NCBI GenBank assembly: GCA_017984635.1
Contig: JAGNZC010000012.1
Coordinates: 1-64,000, forward strand
Length of the DNA: 64,000 bases
Source: Crocinitomicaceae bacterium
Lineage (GTDB): Bacteria; Bacteroidota; Bacteroidia; Flavobacteriales_D; Crocinitomicaceae
Direction of reading: 5' to 3'
The position numbers and the translations under genes were made by a program. Below the pieces are notes generated by a model. It saw only the letters and a list, made by a program, of their open reading frames with translations, had not been told where the DNA came from and did not search any database. Below, one piece after another: positions 41,948 through 52,702 of this stretch. Positions within the stretch are counted from its first letter, which is position 1; every line of letters starts with the position of its first letter.

Positions 41948-44518
41948 TTATTCCATATCTGAATTTTCTTCTTCAGTTGTCTCCTCTGTTGAAGCATCAT
42001 CAATAATTGGGTTTTCAATAACTATACCATTTTCATCTAATTCTATTTCTTCTTCATCTTCTGTTCTAGGAACTCTTGCGATTGCTGCAATTTCAGCGTT
42101 CCCTTTTAAGTTGATTAAACGAACACCTTGTGCTGCTCTACCCATTGTACGAATCGTGTCAATGTGCATACGAATTGCAACACCAGATTTGGTGATGATC
42201 ATTAAATCTTCTTCATCAGAAACATTTAAAATAGAAAGTAATTTACCTGTTTTTTCAGTGATGTTCAATGTTTTCACACCTTTACCACCTCTGTTTGTAA
42301 TACGGTAAACTGGTTCGTTGTCTTCTGGATCGTTTAAGAACGTGCGTTTTCCGTATCCTTTTTCAGAAACCACCAAAATAGTAGAGTAAACATCTTCTAC
42401 ACAAACCATTCCTACTAAACTATCTTCTTCGCTTAATAAAGTAACACCTCGAACTCCTGAAGCATTTCTTCCCATCGGACGAACTTTTTCTTCATTGAAT
42501 CGAATGGCTCTACCTGAATTAGTTGCTAAAACAATTTCGTTTGTTCCGTTCGTTAATTTTGCTTCTAATAATTCATCGTTTTCACGAATTGTAATGGCAT
42601 TAATACCATTTGAACGTGGACGAGAATAAGCAGCTAAAGATGTTTTCTTAATAACACCTTGTTTAGAACACATCACAATAAAGTTGTTTTCTACGTATTC
42701 TTTGTCCGTCAAATCTTGAACTTTCACATACGCTTTCACCTTATCATCTTGTGGGATGTTGATTAAGTTTTGGATTGCTCTACCTTTAGATGTTTTATTC
42801 CCTTCTGGAATTTCGTAAACACGCATCCAGAAACATCTTCCTTTTTCAGTAAAGACCAATAAATAATTATGGTTAGTAGCAACAAATAAATGCTCTAAGA
42901 AATCTTTATCTCTTGTGGTTGAGCCTTTTGAACCCATTCCACCTCTGTTTTGAACTTTGTATTCAGATAAGCTTGTGCGTTTGATGTAACCAGCATGAGA
43001 AATTGTAATGACAACTTCTTCATCCGCGATTAAATCTTCCATGCGCATTTCACTTGCTGAGTATTCAATTCTTGAACGACGCTCATCACCATATTTTGCA
43101 CGAATTTCAATTAATTCGTCTTTGATGATTTGCATTCTTCGCTCTTCACGATCTAAGATATCTCTTAAATCTGCAATTGTTTTCATTAACTCATCGTACT
43201 CAGCACGTAATTTATCTTGCTCAAGACCAGTTAATTGTCTTAATCGCATATCGACAATCGCACGCGTTTGAATTTCGCTCAATCCGAAACGAACACTTAA
43301 TTTTTCACGTGCTTCATCAGGGCTAGAGGATTTTTTAATGATTTCAATTACTTCATCTATATTGTCTGAAGCAATGATTAATCCTTCTAAAATATGTGCT
43401 CTTTCTTCCGCTTTACGTAACTCGTAACGTGTTCTTCTAATCACAACTTCGTGACGGAAATCAACGAAATTTGAGATTAATTGCTTTAAGTTTAATAATT
43501 GTGGACGACCTTCAACTAAACAAATATTGTTAACTGAGAAAGATGTTTGTAATGAAGTGAATTTGTATAATTTGTTCAATACAACATTGGCAATTGCGTC
43601 ACGTTTAATTTCGTAAACGATACGCATTCCATTTCTATCTGATTCATCTCGGATATCTGAAATCCCTTCAATTTTTTTATCATTTACTAACTCAGCAGTT
43701 TTTTTAATCATTTCTGCTTTGTTGATCTGATAAGGAATTTCTGTAACAATGATTTGCTCACGTCCATTGTGTTCTTCAATTTCCGCTTTTGCACGCATCA
43801 CGATTCTTCCACGTCCAGTCATTAACGCATCACGAACTCCTTCGTAACCGTAAATGATTCCTCCTGTAGGGAAATCGGGTGCCTTAACATAGTTAAGTAA
43901 TTCTTCTATTTCAATTTCTTTGTTGTCAACATATGCAATAACTCCATCTACAACTTCAGATAAATTGTGAGGGGCCATATTTGTAGCCATACCTACTGCA
44001 ATCCCAGAAGCTCCATTTACTAATAAATTTGGAACTTTAGTTGGCATTACTGAAGGCTCAAGTAAACTATCATCAAAGTTAGGTGTGAAATCTACCGTTT
44101 CTTTGTCAAGATCATCTAGCATTTCTTCTGCAATCTTGCGTAAACGTGCTTCTGTATAACGCATTGCTGCAGGACTATCTCCATCGACAGAACCAAAGTT
44201 ACCTTGTCCGTCAACTAACGGGTAACGTAATGACCAGTGTTGCGCCATACGTACCATTGTGTCATATACTGAACTATCACCATGTGGATGGTACTTTCCT
44301 AAAACTTCCCCAACGATTCTCGCTGATTTTTTATACGGACGATTTGAAAAGACACCTAAATCTTGCATACCATATAATACACGTCTGTGAACTGGTTTGA
44401 AACCATCACGAACATCAGGAAGCGCACGTGAAACAATAACCGACATTGAATAATCAATGTAAGCTGATTTCATTTCATCTTCGATGTTAATCTGTATTAT
44501 TTTTTCTCCATCTGCCAT
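41948..44518 (-). CDS. gyrA: DNA gyrase subunit A
   Basis: The protein has 856 residues. The catalytic Tyr is at 121 in [10 protein letters not shown]. The quinolone-resistance region [10 protein letters not shown] has Ser82 and Asp86 (equivalent to E. coli Ser83 and Asp87), the susceptible residues. The C-terminal domain contains the GyrA box QNRGGMG, which separates gyrase from topoisomerase IV, and ends with an acidic tail. With GyrB it introduces negative supercoils using ATP. gyrB is not in the window. The clpC gene is divergent, 213 bases away; that gap is AT-rich, with a one-mismatch -7 box for gyrA (CGAAATTA on the plus strand, 44570-44577). Confidence 0.97.
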   Translation of the reverse strand: MADGEKIIQINIEDEMKSAYIDYSMSVIVSRALPDVRDGFKPVHRRVLYGMQDLGVFSNRPYKKSARIVGEVLGKYHPHGDSSVYDTMVRMAQHWSLRYPLVDGQGNFGSVDGDSPAAMRYTEARLRKIAEEMLDDLDKETVDFTPNFDDSLLEPSVMPTKVPNLLVNGASGIAVGMATNMAPHNLSEVVDGVIAYVDNKEIEIEELLNYVKAPDFPTGGIIYGYEGVRDALMTGRGRIVMRAKAEIEEHNGREQIIVTEIPYQINKAEMIKKTAELVNDKKIEGISDIRDESDRNGMRIVYEIKRDAIANVVLNKLYKFTSLQTSFSVNNICLVEGRPQLLNLKQLISNFVDFRHEVVIRRTRYELRKAEERAHILEGLIIASDNIDEVIEIIKKSSSPDEAREKLSVRFGLSEIQTRAIVDMRLRQLTGLEQDKLRAEYDELMKTIADLRDILDREERRMQIIKDELIEIRAKYGDERRSRIEYSASEMRMEDLIADEEVVITISHAGYIKRTSLSEYKVQNRGGMGSKGSTTRDKDFLEHLFVATNHNYLLVFTEKGRCFWMRVYEIPEGNKTSKGRAIQNLINIPQDDKVKAYVKVQDLTDKEYVENNFIVMCSKQGVIKKTSLAAYSRPRSNGINAITIRENDELLEAKLTNGTNEIVLATNSGRAIRFNEEKVRPMGRNASGVRGVTLLSEEDSLVGMVCVEDVYSTILVVSEKGYGKRTFLNDPEDNEPVYRITNRGGKGVKTLNITEKTGKLLSILNVSDEEDLMIITKSGVAIRMHIDTIRTMGRAAQGVRLINLKGNAEIAAIARVPRTEDEEEIELDENGIVIENPIIDDASTEETTEEENSDME

Positions 44519-44678
44519 CTTGTCACTAATTTTTTAATTGCACGTTTATTGTGCGGTTTAAGCAAGCTCCGAAATTAGAAAATTAACTGGTATAAAAAAC
44601 AGGTCAGAAGGTGTTTTTACTAACAAAAATCTGTGGAAAATTGACTTTTTCGGTGACTTATTAACATTTTTTTCGTTT

Positions 44679-44686
44679 TATATTTG
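44679..44686 (+). promoter_or_regulatory. putative -7 element of clpC
   Basis: TATATTTG matches TAnnTTTG and lies 45 bases before the clpC ATG. The -33 position has no TTTG. No CIRCE or CtsR-like repeat was seen. Confidence 0.38.
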
Positions 44687-44731
44687 TAGTATCGGATAAT
44701 TGTACATTTTTATCCTTGAAAAATTAAAAGT

Positions 44732-47269
44732 ATGGAAGCAAGATTTTCACCACGTGTTAAAGATGTGATTAGTTTTAGTCGTGAAGAAGCGATGCGTTTA
44801 GGAAATGATTTTATCGGTGTAGAACATTTGCTTTTAGGAATAATCCGAGAAGGAGATGGGAAAGCGGTGAAGATTATGCATGATTTTCAATTGGACTTAA
44901 AGTTGATCCGTTCAGAAATTGAACGTAGTTTACAACGTTCTGTCGCTGCAGCTCAAACACCTCTTGGTAATATTCCATTGGTTAAGCAAGCTGAGAAAGT
45001 TTTAAAAACTACTTATTTAGAAGCAAAATTGTACAAAAGTCCAATTATTGGAACGGAACATTTATTATTATCCATATTAAAAGAGGAAGATAGTTTTGCC
45101 TGTCGACTGTTAAATAAATACGGTGTCATTTATGATGCTATTAAAGATGATTTTGAAACGATGACTGAAGAAACTAAAAGTCCAAGGGCAGAGTTCCCAG
45201 GTGGACAAGACGAAGAGGGTGGAGGAGATCAATTCTCTGCGCCACGTAAGCCAACAGATCCAAAATCGAAAACGCCCGTTTTAGATAATTTCGGAAGGGA
45301 TTTAACGAAAATGGCTGAAGTAGGAAAATTAGATCCAATTGTTGGGCGTGAAAAAGAAATAGAACGTGTTAGTCAGATTTTAGCACGAAGAAAGAAAAAT
45401 AATCCAATATTAATTGGTGAACCTGGTGTTGGTAAAAGTGCGATCGCTGAAGGTTTGGCATTGCGCATCGTGCAACGAAAAGTTTCCCGCGTATTATTCA
45501 ATAAACGAATTGTATCCTTGGATTTGGCTTCATTGGTAGCTGGAACAAAATACAGAGGTCAGTTTGAGGAGCGTATGAAAGCGGTGATGCAAGAGATTGA
45601 AAAAAATCCAGATGTGATTTTATTCATCGATGAAATTCATACGATTATTGGTGCTGGTGGTGCAAGTGGTTCATTGGATGCTTCTAACATGTTTAAACCT
45701 GCATTAGCTCGAGGAGAAATGCAAGTTATTGGTGCGACAACACTAGATGAATACCGCCAATATATTGAAAAAGATGGTGCCTTAGAACGTCGTTTTCAAA
45801 AAGTATTGATTGAACCAACATCGATCGAAGAAACTGTTCAAATCTTGAACAACATCAAAGAACGTTATGAAGATCACCATTCTGTAAATTATACGGATGA
45901 AGCAATTAGCGCTTGTGTTAAGTTAACAGAACGTTACATTACGGATCGTCACTTACCTGACAAAGCAATTGATGCATTGGATGAGGTAGGTTCTCGTGTT
46001 CACTTGAAAAACATTCATGTTCCGCAAGAGATTTTAACGGTAGAACAAGAATTGGAAACGCTGAAAGCACATAAAAACGATGTGATCAAAGCACAACAAT
46101 ACGAGAAGGCTGCTGAATTGAGGGATAGTGAGAAGAAATTGCAAGAGCAATTGGAAATCGCTAAAAAACAATGGGAAGAAGATGCGAAAGCAAATCGTGT
46201 GACCGTAACGGAAGAACACGTTGCTGAAGTCGTTTCAATGATGTGTGGAATTCCTGTGACACGTGTTTCTCAATCGGAAACAGGTAAGTTAGTTTTGATG
46301 GGCGAAGAGTTACGTGGAAAAGTAATCGGCCAAGACGATGCCGTTTCCAAAGTAGTGAAAGCTATTCAGCGCAACAGAGCTGGTTTAAAAGATCCAAACA
46401 AGCCGATTGGTTCGTTTTTCTTTTTAGGACCAACTGGTGTAGGGAAAACGCAATTAGCAAAAGTATTAGCGAAATATTTATTTGATACAGACGATGCTTT
46501 AATTCGTATTGACATGTCTGAATACATGGAGAAATTTTCTATTTCTCGATTGGTAGGTGCGCCTCCAGGATACGTTGGTTATGAAGAAGGTGGACAATTA
46601 ACTGAAAAAGTAAGACGTAAACCGTATTCAATCATTTTACTTGATGAGATTGAAAAAGCGCATCCTGATGTCTTCAATTTGTTGTTACAAGTTTTAGATG
46701 ATGGGCATATGACAGATGGATTGGGGCGTAAAATTGACTTTAAAAACACAATTTTGATTATGACTTCAAACATTGGTGCGCGTCAATTGGCTGATTTTGG
46801 TTCAGGAGTTGGTTTTGGAACGAAAGCGAAAGAAGATTCAAGAGATGAGAATGCAAAAACAGTGATTCAAAATGCTTTAAGAAAAGCATTTGCACCGGAG
46901 TTCTTAAACCGTATTGATGATATGATTTTATTCAAATCATTGCAACGTGAGAGCATTCACAAAATCATTGATTTAGAATTGTCAAAATTATACGGAAGAA
47001 TCAATGATTTGGGTTACCAAATTCAATTGACTGAAAAAGCGAAAGACTTTATCGTTGACAAAGGTTACGATGAAAAATTTGGAGCACGACCATTGAAACG
47101 AGCAATTCAAAAATACATCGAGGATCCTCTTGCTGAAGAGATTATCAAATCGCACTTACAGTCGGGAGATACGATTAAATTGGATATCGAAGAAGGTCAC
47201 GAAGAATTGACGGTTAAAATTGATAAGCCAAAAAGTCCTTCGAAGAAAAAAGAAGAAAAAGAATCATAA
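44732..47269 (+). CDS. clpC: ATP-dependent Clp protease ATP-binding subunit, ClpC type
   Basis: The protein of 845 residues has two N-terminal Clp repeats ([35 protein letters not shown], then a second at about 85-150). AAA+ domain 1 has Walker [13 protein letters not shown]-like coiled middle segment ([18 protein letters not shown]) follows, and AAA+ domain 2 has GPTGVGKT. The short middle domain and UVR-like motif indicate ClpC rather than ClpB. It unfolds substrates for ClpP in protein quality control; clpP is not in the window. It is a single-gene unit with a terminator directly after the stop. Confidence 0.94.
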   Translation: MEARFSPRVKDVISFSREEAMRLGNDFIGVEHLLLGIIREGDGKAVKIMHDFQLDLKLIRSEIERSLQRSVAAAQTPLGNIPLVKQAEKVLKTTYLEAKLYKSPIIGTEHLLLSILKEEDSFACRLLNKYGVIYDAIKDDFETMTEETKSPRAEFPGGQDEEGGGDQFSAPRKPTDPKSKTPVLDNFGRDLTKMAEVGKLDPIVGREKEIERVSQILARRKKNNPILIGEPGVGKSAIAEGLALRIVQRKVSRVLFNKRIVSLDLASLVAGTKYRGQFEERMKAVMQEIEKNPDVILFIDEIHTIIGAGGASGSLDASNMFKPALARGEMQVIGATTLDEYRQYIEKDGALERRFQKVLIEPTSIEETVQILNNIKERYEDHHSVNYTDEAISACVKLTERYITDRHLPDKAIDALDEVGSRVHLKNIHVPQEILTVEQELETLKAHKNDVIKAQQYEKAAELRDSEKKLQEQLEIAKKQWEEDAKANRVTVTEEHVAEVVSMMCGIPVTRVSQSETGKLVLMGEELRGKVIGQDDAVSKVVKAIQRNRAGLKDPNKPIGSFFFLGPTGVGKTQLAKVLAKYLFDTDDALIRIDMSEYMEKFSISRLVGAPPGYVGYEEGGQLTEKVRRKPYSIILLDEIEKAHPDVFNLLLQVLDDGHMTDGLGRKIDFKNTILIMTSNIGARQLADFGSGVGFGTKAKEDSRDENAKTVIQNALRKAFAPEFLNRIDDMILFKSLQRESIHKIIDLELSKLYGRINDLGYQIQLTEKAKDFIVDKGYDEKFGARPLKRAIQKYIEDPLAEEIIKSHLQSGDTIKLDIEEGHEELTVKIDKPKSPSKKKEEKES

Positions 47270-47273
47270 ATAG

Positions 47274-47300
47274 AAAGAGTCCGAAAGGGCTCTTTTTTTA
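47274..47300 (+). terminator. intrinsic terminator after clpC
   Basis: AAAGAGTCC and GGGCTCTTT form a nine-base stem with one G-T pair and a GAAA tetraloop, followed by seven Ts. Confidence 0.8.
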
Positions 47301-47317
47301 TCCTTAAATCAGCAATT

Positions 47318-48019
47318 TTGCAACTAGAAAAAACAATCTTGGAAATCATCTACCAAGATGAGGTCATGGTCATTGTGAATAAACCAACTGGCTTGTTGGT
47401 GCATCGTTCTCCTATTGCGGCTGACGCGAGTGAATTTGCTATACAAGTATTGCGTGATCAAATCGGTAAAAAAGTGTTTCCAGTGCATCGTTTGGATCGA
47501 AAAACAAGTGGTTTGTTGGTGTTTGCTTTGAATGAAGAAGTGAATAAATTAATGCAAGTAGCATTTATGAACCGAGCGATAGAGAAAAAATATTTGGCCA
47601 TTGTTCGTGGGTTTGTAGCCGAAAACGGAACGATCGATTATGCATTAACCAATGAAGCTGGGAAAGTACAAGATGCGCTAACTCATTATAGATTGCTTCA
47701 ACACTTTGAAATTGAAATTCCAAATGGGAAATTTACAACTGCGCGCTATTCATTGGTGGAAGTTGAACCGGAAACAGGTCGAATGCATCAAATTCGAAAG
47801 CATTTTGCGCATATTTTTCATCCAATTATTGGAGATCGTCCGCACGGTTGTAACAAGCAAAACAAATTGTTTTTAGAAAAATGGGGAATGAACTCAATGT
47901 TATTGCATGCGAGTGAATTAACGTTTAAACACCCAATCTCCAATCAAGAAATGACATTTAAAGCAAGTTTACCAGCAGATTTTAACTTGACAATCGAACG
48001 TTTGTCGAAAAAAGATTAA
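47318..48019 (+). CDS. truC: RluA family pseudouridine synthase, probably TruC (tRNA pseudouridine 65)
   Basis: The enzyme of 233 residues has the pseudouridine-synthase core FPVHRLDRKTSGLLVFA, with catalytic Asp60. An N-terminal IIYQDEVMVIVNKPTGLLVH, EVEPETGRMHQIRKHFAHI, and GDRPHGCNKQNKLF follow. The compact form without an S4 domain and the HG-x-N-x-Lys end resemble TruC, which modifies U65 of some tRNAs; RluA-type rRNA targets are not excluded. The start is TTG: it directly precedes the family's first conserved strand and the next ATG is at codon 17, inside that strand. The 3' end overlaps the convergent tcdA gene by four bases. Confidence 0.85.
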   Translation: MQLEKTILEIIYQDEVMVIVNKPTGLLVHRSPIAADASEFAIQVLRDQIGKKVFPVHRLDRKTSGLLVFALNEEVNKLMQVAFMNRAIEKKYLAIVRGFVAENGTIDYALTNEAGKVQDALTHYRLLQHFEIEIPNGKFTTARYSLVEVEPETGRMHQIRKHFAHIFHPIIGDRPHGCNKQNKLFLEKWGMNSMLLHASELTFKHPISNQEMTFKASLPADFNLTIERLSKKD

Positions 48020-48777
48020 TCTTCTGTAAGAATACGTGCTTTCATTTTTCTGCCATCATCTTCCATTAAATAACGAATGACATCTGCAGCGCCCATTAAG
48101 CCAAATAGCGCAGGCATGTAACTTACAGTTCCATAGAAAGAGCGTTTAAAATTAGAACCATCCGTTAGTTTCAACGATTTTTTTTGTTGTAATTCAGAAG
48201 AGAAAACGGCACGAATTGTTTTGAAATGTATCCCGTCTTTCTTTAAACGTTTTTTTAAGTGGGTTGCAAGTTTGCAATTATGTGTTTGTGTTAAATTAAC
48301 AACTTGAACTTTCGTTGGATCCATTTTTCCACCTGCTCCCAAGTGTGATATTAATTTGTACTTTAATACTTTAGTTGCTTTGATCCATTCTAATTTTGGC
48401 GTTACCGAATCAATGCAATCCATGACATAATCTGGTTTTGCTTCTTTCAATATTTCCCAAACACGATCTGGTAAAACAAATTCTTGAATAATGGTTAAAT
48501 TTAGTTTTGGATTGATATCTAACAAACGTTCACCCAACACTTCTGCTTTGTTTCTTCCGATGGTAGAATCAAGTGCTGTTAACTGACGATTTTTATTTGT
48601 TTCGTCAAAATTATCCCCGTCAATAATGGTCATTCGTCCAACTCCAGCTCGACAAATAAATTCTGCTGCAAACGAACCTACGCCACCCAAACCAACAATT
48701 AAAACATGTGAATTTGCTAATTTATCTATTTTGTCTTCGTCTATCAGAAGTGCTGTCCGTTCAAGCCATTTTTCCAT
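48016..48777 (-). CDS. tcdA: tRNA threonylcarbamoyladenosine dehydratase
   Basis: The 253-residue ThiF/E1-like ATP-binding protein has the nucleotide loop HVLIVGLGGVGSFAAEFICRAGVG, the conserved DGDNFDETNKNRQ, MDCIDSVTPKLEWI, and LGAGGKMDPTKVQV. This matches TcdA (CsdL), which cyclises t6A at position 37 of tRNAs to ct6A using ATP. The CsdA/CsdE sulfur partners are not nearby. The start lies inside the end of the upstream TatD-like gene (34-base overlap), so translation is likely coupled. Confidence 0.92.
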   Translation of the reverse strand: MEKWLERTALLIDEDKIDKLANSHVLIVGLGGVGSFAAEFICRAGVGRMTIIDGDNFDETNKNRQLTALDSTIGRNKAEVLGERLLDINPKLNLTIIQEFVLPDRVWEILKEAKPDYVMDCIDSVTPKLEWIKATKVLKYKLISHLGAGGKMDPTKVQVVNLTQTHNCKLATHLKKRLKKDGIHFKTIRAVFSSELQQKKSLKLTDGSNFKRSFYGTVSYMPALFGLMGAADVIRYLMEDDGRKMKARILTED

Positions 48778-49397
48778 TTTGTAAAAACGCGTTTAAAATT
48801 TTGTTCTATTGAGATTTCTAATTCCTGCAAAGGTATATTTTTTAGTTTTGAAACAAACTCATAAAGCGTTAAAATTGAACAATCGGCTGTATCGGTTTCT
48901 AGAAACAACAGGTTTAAAGGAACTTTTAAAAGCGCTTCTTGTAATTTTATGTTTGTTACAATCGCTGCTCCAAAACTTAGATAGGTTGTTGAATTCACGA
49001 CATCTTCCACCAAAGCTGCTTTTTCAAATCCATGGTAAATCCAAGCTTGTAGAGGCTTCAATTGTTGTTTCAATTGTTTAATTTCGTTCCATGCTTTCAC
49101 GCAATGGATAATGATGGGAAGTTGTTGTTGTTCAGAAATTGCAATTTGAGCTTTAAAAACGTCAATTTGTACATGAATGGATGGGCCATTTAATTTGTCT
49201 AAACCAATTTCTCCGATTGCTAAACAGTTTTCTTTAGTTGTTTCAGTAATCAAATGTGTATCTAATTCAATCCATTTTTCTGCATTCCAAGGGTGGATTC
49301 CATACGAAAAGAGTCCGTTAGTGAATGGATTGTCTTCTTTGTTTATAATTTCAATTCCTTGATTTTTAAAATGATGCGTATGGATATTGATGAGCAT
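48744..49397 (-). CDS. TatD-like metal-dependent hydrolase
   Basis: The protein of 217 residues opens with INIHTHH, whose His-x-His binds metal, then GIHPWN, AIGEIGLDKL with a metal-binding Glu, IIHCVKAWNEI, YHGF and FLETDTAD with the late Asp. This is the TatD amidohydrolase set, although the chain is shorter than the usual 250-260 residues and the HTHH opening is a variant. TatD family members act as DNases or phosphoesterases. It overlaps tcdA by 34 bases and forms an operon with it. A -7 box lies four bases before its ATG. Confidence 0.85.
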   Translation of the reverse strand: MLINIHTHHFKNQGIEIINKEDNPFTNGLFSYGIHPWNAEKWIELDTHLITETTKENCLAIGEIGLDKLNGPSIHVQIDVFKAQIAISEQQQLPIIIHCVKAWNEIKQLKQQLKPLQAWIYHGFEKAALVEDVVNSTTYLSFGAAIVTNIKLQEALLKVPLNLLFLETDTADCSILTLYEFVSKLKNIPLQELEISIEQNFKRVFTKWKNGLNGQHF

Positions 49398-49401
49398 GTT
49401 A

Positions 49402-49409
49402 CAAAGTTA
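49402..49409 (-). promoter_or_regulatory. -7 element four bases before the TatD-like gene start (leaderless candidate)
   Basis: On the minus strand the sequence is TAACTTTG, a match to TAnnTTTG, with four bases between it and the ATG at 49397. Confidence 0.42.
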
Positions 49410-49519
49410 GTAAATGAAAAATTGAATAGAGTAAAAAAAAATAGCTTAAGAAAAAAATGGTTTTCAATTAAAAGTAAAATATATTTTCTATTTTCACACC
49501 ACATTAAAACTATTATAAA

Positions 49520-50941
49520 ATGAGTTCAGAAATTAATATTATTGACAGAATTGAAGCGCAAGGTACAATTTTAGGTCATCCGAAAGGTTTGTTTTTATTA
49601 TTTTTCACAGAAATGTGGGAGCGTTTTAGTTATTATGGAATGAGAGGAATACTTATTTTGTATATGACAAAATTATGGGCTGAGAATGGATTGAATATTG
49701 CAGAAGATAAAGCATCTTTGATTTATGGGTTTTTCACAGGTTTCGTTTATTTCACACCAATTATTGGTGGATGGTTAGCTGATAAGTACTTAGGTCAAAG
49801 AAGAGCAATTACAATTGGAGGTATTACAATGTTATTAGGGCAATTAGCTTTATTTTCTATGAATACACATGTTGGTTTAGCAATAGGTTTGGTTTTATTA
49901 ATTATTGGTAATGGATTTTTCAAACCAAATATTTCAACGATTGTAGGGCAATTGTACAGGCCAAATGATGCAAGAAGAGATTCTGCTTTCTCAATTTTTT
50001 ACATGGGGATTAATTTAGGTGCATTAATCGCTCCTCTTTTAATTGGACTTTTGGCAGAAAATTGGTTTGCAGTGAAAGGAATGACGGAAAATGGTGAATC
50101 AATTGTTTTGAGCTATGGTTTTAAATATGGATTTTTAGCAGCAGCAATAGGTATGGCAATAGGTCAAATTTTCTTTAATTTATTAGCGAAAAAATACTTA
50201 TTAGAAATAGGTGAGAAACCTGTTAAGGATCTTCGTTCTAAAGAAGATATTGCTCAATCTGAAAACATGTCAGTTAATGATAAAAAAATTGAAAGACAAA
50301 GAATTACAGTGATTTTTATTCTTACGTTTTTTGTCATTTTCTTTTGGGCAGGATTTGAACAAGCAGGTTCTTCGATGACACTTTACACAGATAAATTTAT
50401 TGATAGAACAATTTTTGGTTGGGAAATACCTACAACTTTCTTTCAATCTGTTAATCCAATATTGATTGTATTACTAGCTCCATTTTTTGTTTGGTTTTGG
50501 GGTTCTAAAATTGGTAGTAAATTATCTATTCCAATTAAAATGAGTTTAGGTATGATTTTATTAGGTGTAGGATTTTTATTTATGTTGATCGCTACATTCA
50601 ATGTGAGAGTTAATCCAACTGGAGATGTTGCTCAAAAAGCAGCATTAATTTGGTTGATAATGACTTATTTCTTCCATACTATTGGTGAATTATGTTTATC
50701 ACCAGTAGGTTTATCAATGATCACAAAGTTAGCACCAGTTAAATTAGCTTCTTTGTTAATGGGTGTTTGGATGTTGTCATCTTTTGTCGCAAATATTATT
50801 GGCGGCTTCATTGCAGCCTATGTGGAACAATTAGGAGCTGCTACTATTTTTAGTTCAATTGCCATATTTGTTATTGCATTAGGTGTCTTGATGATACTAG
50901 TGTCAAAACGATTGTCAAATATGATGCATGGTGTTCGTTAA
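49520..50941 (+). CDS. POT/PTR family proton-coupled oligopeptide transporter
   Basis: The protein of 473 residues is an MFS permease with about 12-14 membrane segments. It carries the POT signature FTEMWERFSYYGMRGIL with the ExxER proton-coupling motif, and the second family motif (GFFKPNIST then FSIFYMGINLGAL). It imports di- and tripeptides with protons across the inner membrane. A terminator follows, so it is transcribed separately from the second POT gene. No clear -7 box is visible in the AT-rich gap upstream. Confidence 0.92.
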   Translation: MSSEINIIDRIEAQGTILGHPKGLFLLFFTEMWERFSYYGMRGILILYMTKLWAENGLNIAEDKASLIYGFFTGFVYFTPIIGGWLADKYLGQRRAITIGGITMLLGQLALFSMNTHVGLAIGLVLLIIGNGFFKPNISTIVGQLYRPNDARRDSAFSIFYMGINLGALIAPLLIGLLAENWFAVKGMTENGESIVLSYGFKYGFLAAAIGMAIGQIFFNLLAKKYLLEIGEKPVKDLRSKEDIAQSENMSVNDKKIERQRITVIFILTFFVIFFWAGFEQAGSSMTLYTDKFIDRTIFGWEIPTTFFQSVNPILIVLLAPFFVWFWGSKIGSKLSIPIKMSLGMILLGVGFLFMLIATFNVRVNPTGDVAQKAALIWLIMTYFFHTIGELCLSPVGLSMITKLAPVKLASLLMGVWMLSSFVANIIGGFIAAYVEQLGAATIFSSIAIFVIALGVLMILVSKRLSNMMHGVR

Positions 50942-50963
50942 TACAGTATTTATTTTATTTTTC

Positions 50964-50995
50964 AAACAGTCCTTAATTTAAGGGCTGTTTTTTTT
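50964..50995 (+). terminator. intrinsic terminator between the two POT transporter genes
   Basis: AAACAGTCCTTAA and TTAAGGGCTGTTT form a 13-base stem with one G-T pair and a short AT loop, followed by Ts. Confidence 0.8.
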
Positions 50996-51014
50996 AACTA
51001 AAAATCTTAATTCA

Positions 51015-52640
51015 ATGGCAAGTAAACACCCAAAGGCATTGCCTTATTTGTTCTTCTCAGAAATGTGGGAACGATTCGGTTATTATTTAATGATTGGAAT
51101 TTTCACGCTTTATTTGAAAGATAAAGTGGATGGATTTGGAATGGATGAAGCATCTGCTTCAGATTTATATGGAACATTCATTGCGCTTGTGTTTTTGACC
51201 CCTTTTGTTGGTGGACTGTTAGCGGATAGAATAATTGGCTATAGAAAGTCAATTGTTTTTGGTGGTATTTTAATGGGAATAGGATATTGTCTTATGGCTA
51301 TTCATGATATTAATATGCTCTATCTTTCTATGTTTCTTGTGATTGTTGGAAATGGATTTTTCAAGCCAAATATTTCTACATTGTTAGGTAATATTTACAA
51401 TGAAGACAAATACAAATCACTAAAAGATTCTGGTTATAGTTTGTTCTATATGGGGATTAATATTGGGGCTTTTATTTGTAATTTCTTCGGTGCAGCAATG
51501 TATAATATGCTTGGTTGGGGTGCCGCTTTTATCACAGCGGGTGTTGGAATGTTTATTGGGATTGCGATATTTTGGTCAGGAACAAGGCACTTCAAGCATG
51601 CCGATGTAATCAAGCCTAAAACTGAATCAGATATGTCCTTGATTCAAATTTTTGGAGCTATTTTATTACCTGCTATTGGTTTTGGGTTAATAGGATACTT
51701 TTTACCAGAACCACTCGTTAAGACTCGTTCAACAGATGCATTTCTCTTTGGTTGTATTCCGGTTGTGTTTTTCTATGTACGTTTATTGATAAAAAGCCCG
51801 AAAAAGGAGCGAAGACCTATTTCAGCGATGTTGGCAATTTTTGCACTTGTTATAGCCTTTTGGGCAGTGTTTAAACAAAATGGTTCAACGTTGAATACCT
51901 GGGCGGATCAATACACAGATAGAGAAGTTCCGACTGCTGTTTTACCTGTTATGAAATCGTTAAAACAGGTGAAAGATTATACCTACAAAAAAGACTCAAT
52001 TGAACAAACAGATCATCAATTTAGAGCAATTAAAGTAGATGGTCAGCCTGTTATGGTAAATGATTATCCCGACTTTTTTAAAAATATGAAAAAAGAAGAT
52101 AAACCTGCTGATGGGAAATCGATTCATACGTTTAATACAAATTTGTTTCAATCAGTTAATCCTTTCTGGGTTATTGCTCTTACACCTTTAGTTTTAGCAT
52201 TTTTTGGTTTTTTAAGAAGAAAAGGAAAAGAGCCATCTACTCCTACAAAAATTGCATTTGGTCTATTGATTTCTGCATTGTCATGTCTTGTAATGGTTGC
52301 AGCAGTATATTCGAGTGAAAATGGAGCAGTGAAAACATCTGCTTGGTGGTTCATTTCTTCTTATGCTGTAATTACCATTGGTGAACTGTTTTTAAGTCCA
52401 ATGGGACTGTCGATGGTAAGTAAATTAAGTCCACCGCGTTTAACTGCATTGATGATGGGGGGATGGTTTTTAGCAACTTCAATTGGAAATAAACTCTCTG
52501 GTTTGTTGAGTAGTTTTTGGGATGGATACACTGATAAAGCAAATTTTTTCTATGTTAACTCAATTTTATTGCTTTGTGCAGGACTAATAATGTTTGGAAT
52601 GTTGAAGTGGTTAAATAAAATATTTAAAGAGCATGTTTAA
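51015..52640 (+). CDS. POT/PTR family proton-coupled oligopeptide transporter with extra hydrophilic loop
   Basis: This is a second POT permease, of 541 residues, clearly related to the preceding one. It has FSEMWERFGYYLMIGIF with ExxER, GNGFFKPNIST, and SLFYMGINIGAF. Compared with its neighbour it carries an insertion of about 65 residues (roughly 315-380) between the segments WADQYTDRE and FQSVNPFWV. The insertion is charged and Lys-rich and should form an extramembrane loop. The tandem pair suggests duplication with divergence in substrate or regulation. A hairpin terminator follows and is shared with the convergent ABC exporter gene. Confidence 0.92.
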   Translation: MASKHPKALPYLFFSEMWERFGYYLMIGIFTLYLKDKVDGFGMDEASASDLYGTFIALVFLTPFVGGLLADRIIGYRKSIVFGGILMGIGYCLMAIHDINMLYLSMFLVIVGNGFFKPNISTLLGNIYNEDKYKSLKDSGYSLFYMGINIGAFICNFFGAAMYNMLGWGAAFITAGVGMFIGIAIFWSGTRHFKHADVIKPKTESDMSLIQIFGAILLPAIGFGLIGYFLPEPLVKTRSTDAFLFGCIPVVFFYVRLLIKSPKKERRPISAMLAIFALVIAFWAVFKQNGSTLNTWADQYTDREVPTAVLPVMKSLKQVKDYTYKKDSIEQTDHQFRAIKVDGQPVMVNDYPDFFKNMKKEDKPADGKSIHTFNTNLFQSVNPFWVIALTPLVLAFFGFLRRKGKEPSTPTKIAFGLLISALSCLVMVAAVYSSENGAVKTSAWWFISSYAVITIGELFLSPMGLSMVSKLSPPRLTALMMGGWFLATSIGNKLSGLLSSFWDGYTDKANFFYVNSILLLCAGLIMFGMLKWLNKIFKEHV

Positions 52641-52673
52641 ATTGTTGATTTATCTCTTTAAGAATTAAAGATC

Positions 52674-52702
52674 AAAAAAAGCGCTTTTAAGCGCTTTTTT
52701 TA
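52674..52702. terminator. bidirectional intrinsic terminator between convergent genes
   Basis: AAAAAAGCGCTT and AAGCGCTTTTTT form a 12-base stem with a TT loop, with A and T runs on both sides. It serves the plus-strand POT gene and the minus-strand ABC exporter gene and overlaps the latter's stop. Confidence 0.82.

Noticed and set aside
41948-44518. Topoisomerase IV subunit A (parC) instead of gyrA
   Set aside because: The intact GyrA box QNRGGMG in the C-terminal domain points to gyrase.
44732-47269. ClpB disaggregase instead of ClpC
   Set aside because: The long ClpB middle domain is absent and a UVR-like short segment is present; total length of 845 fits ClpC.
47311-47320. AGCAATTTTG as a -7 promoter element for the pseudouridine synthase gene
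   Set aside because: It reads CAATTTTG rather than TAnnTTTG and overlaps the TTG start codon, so a transcript from it would lack the start.
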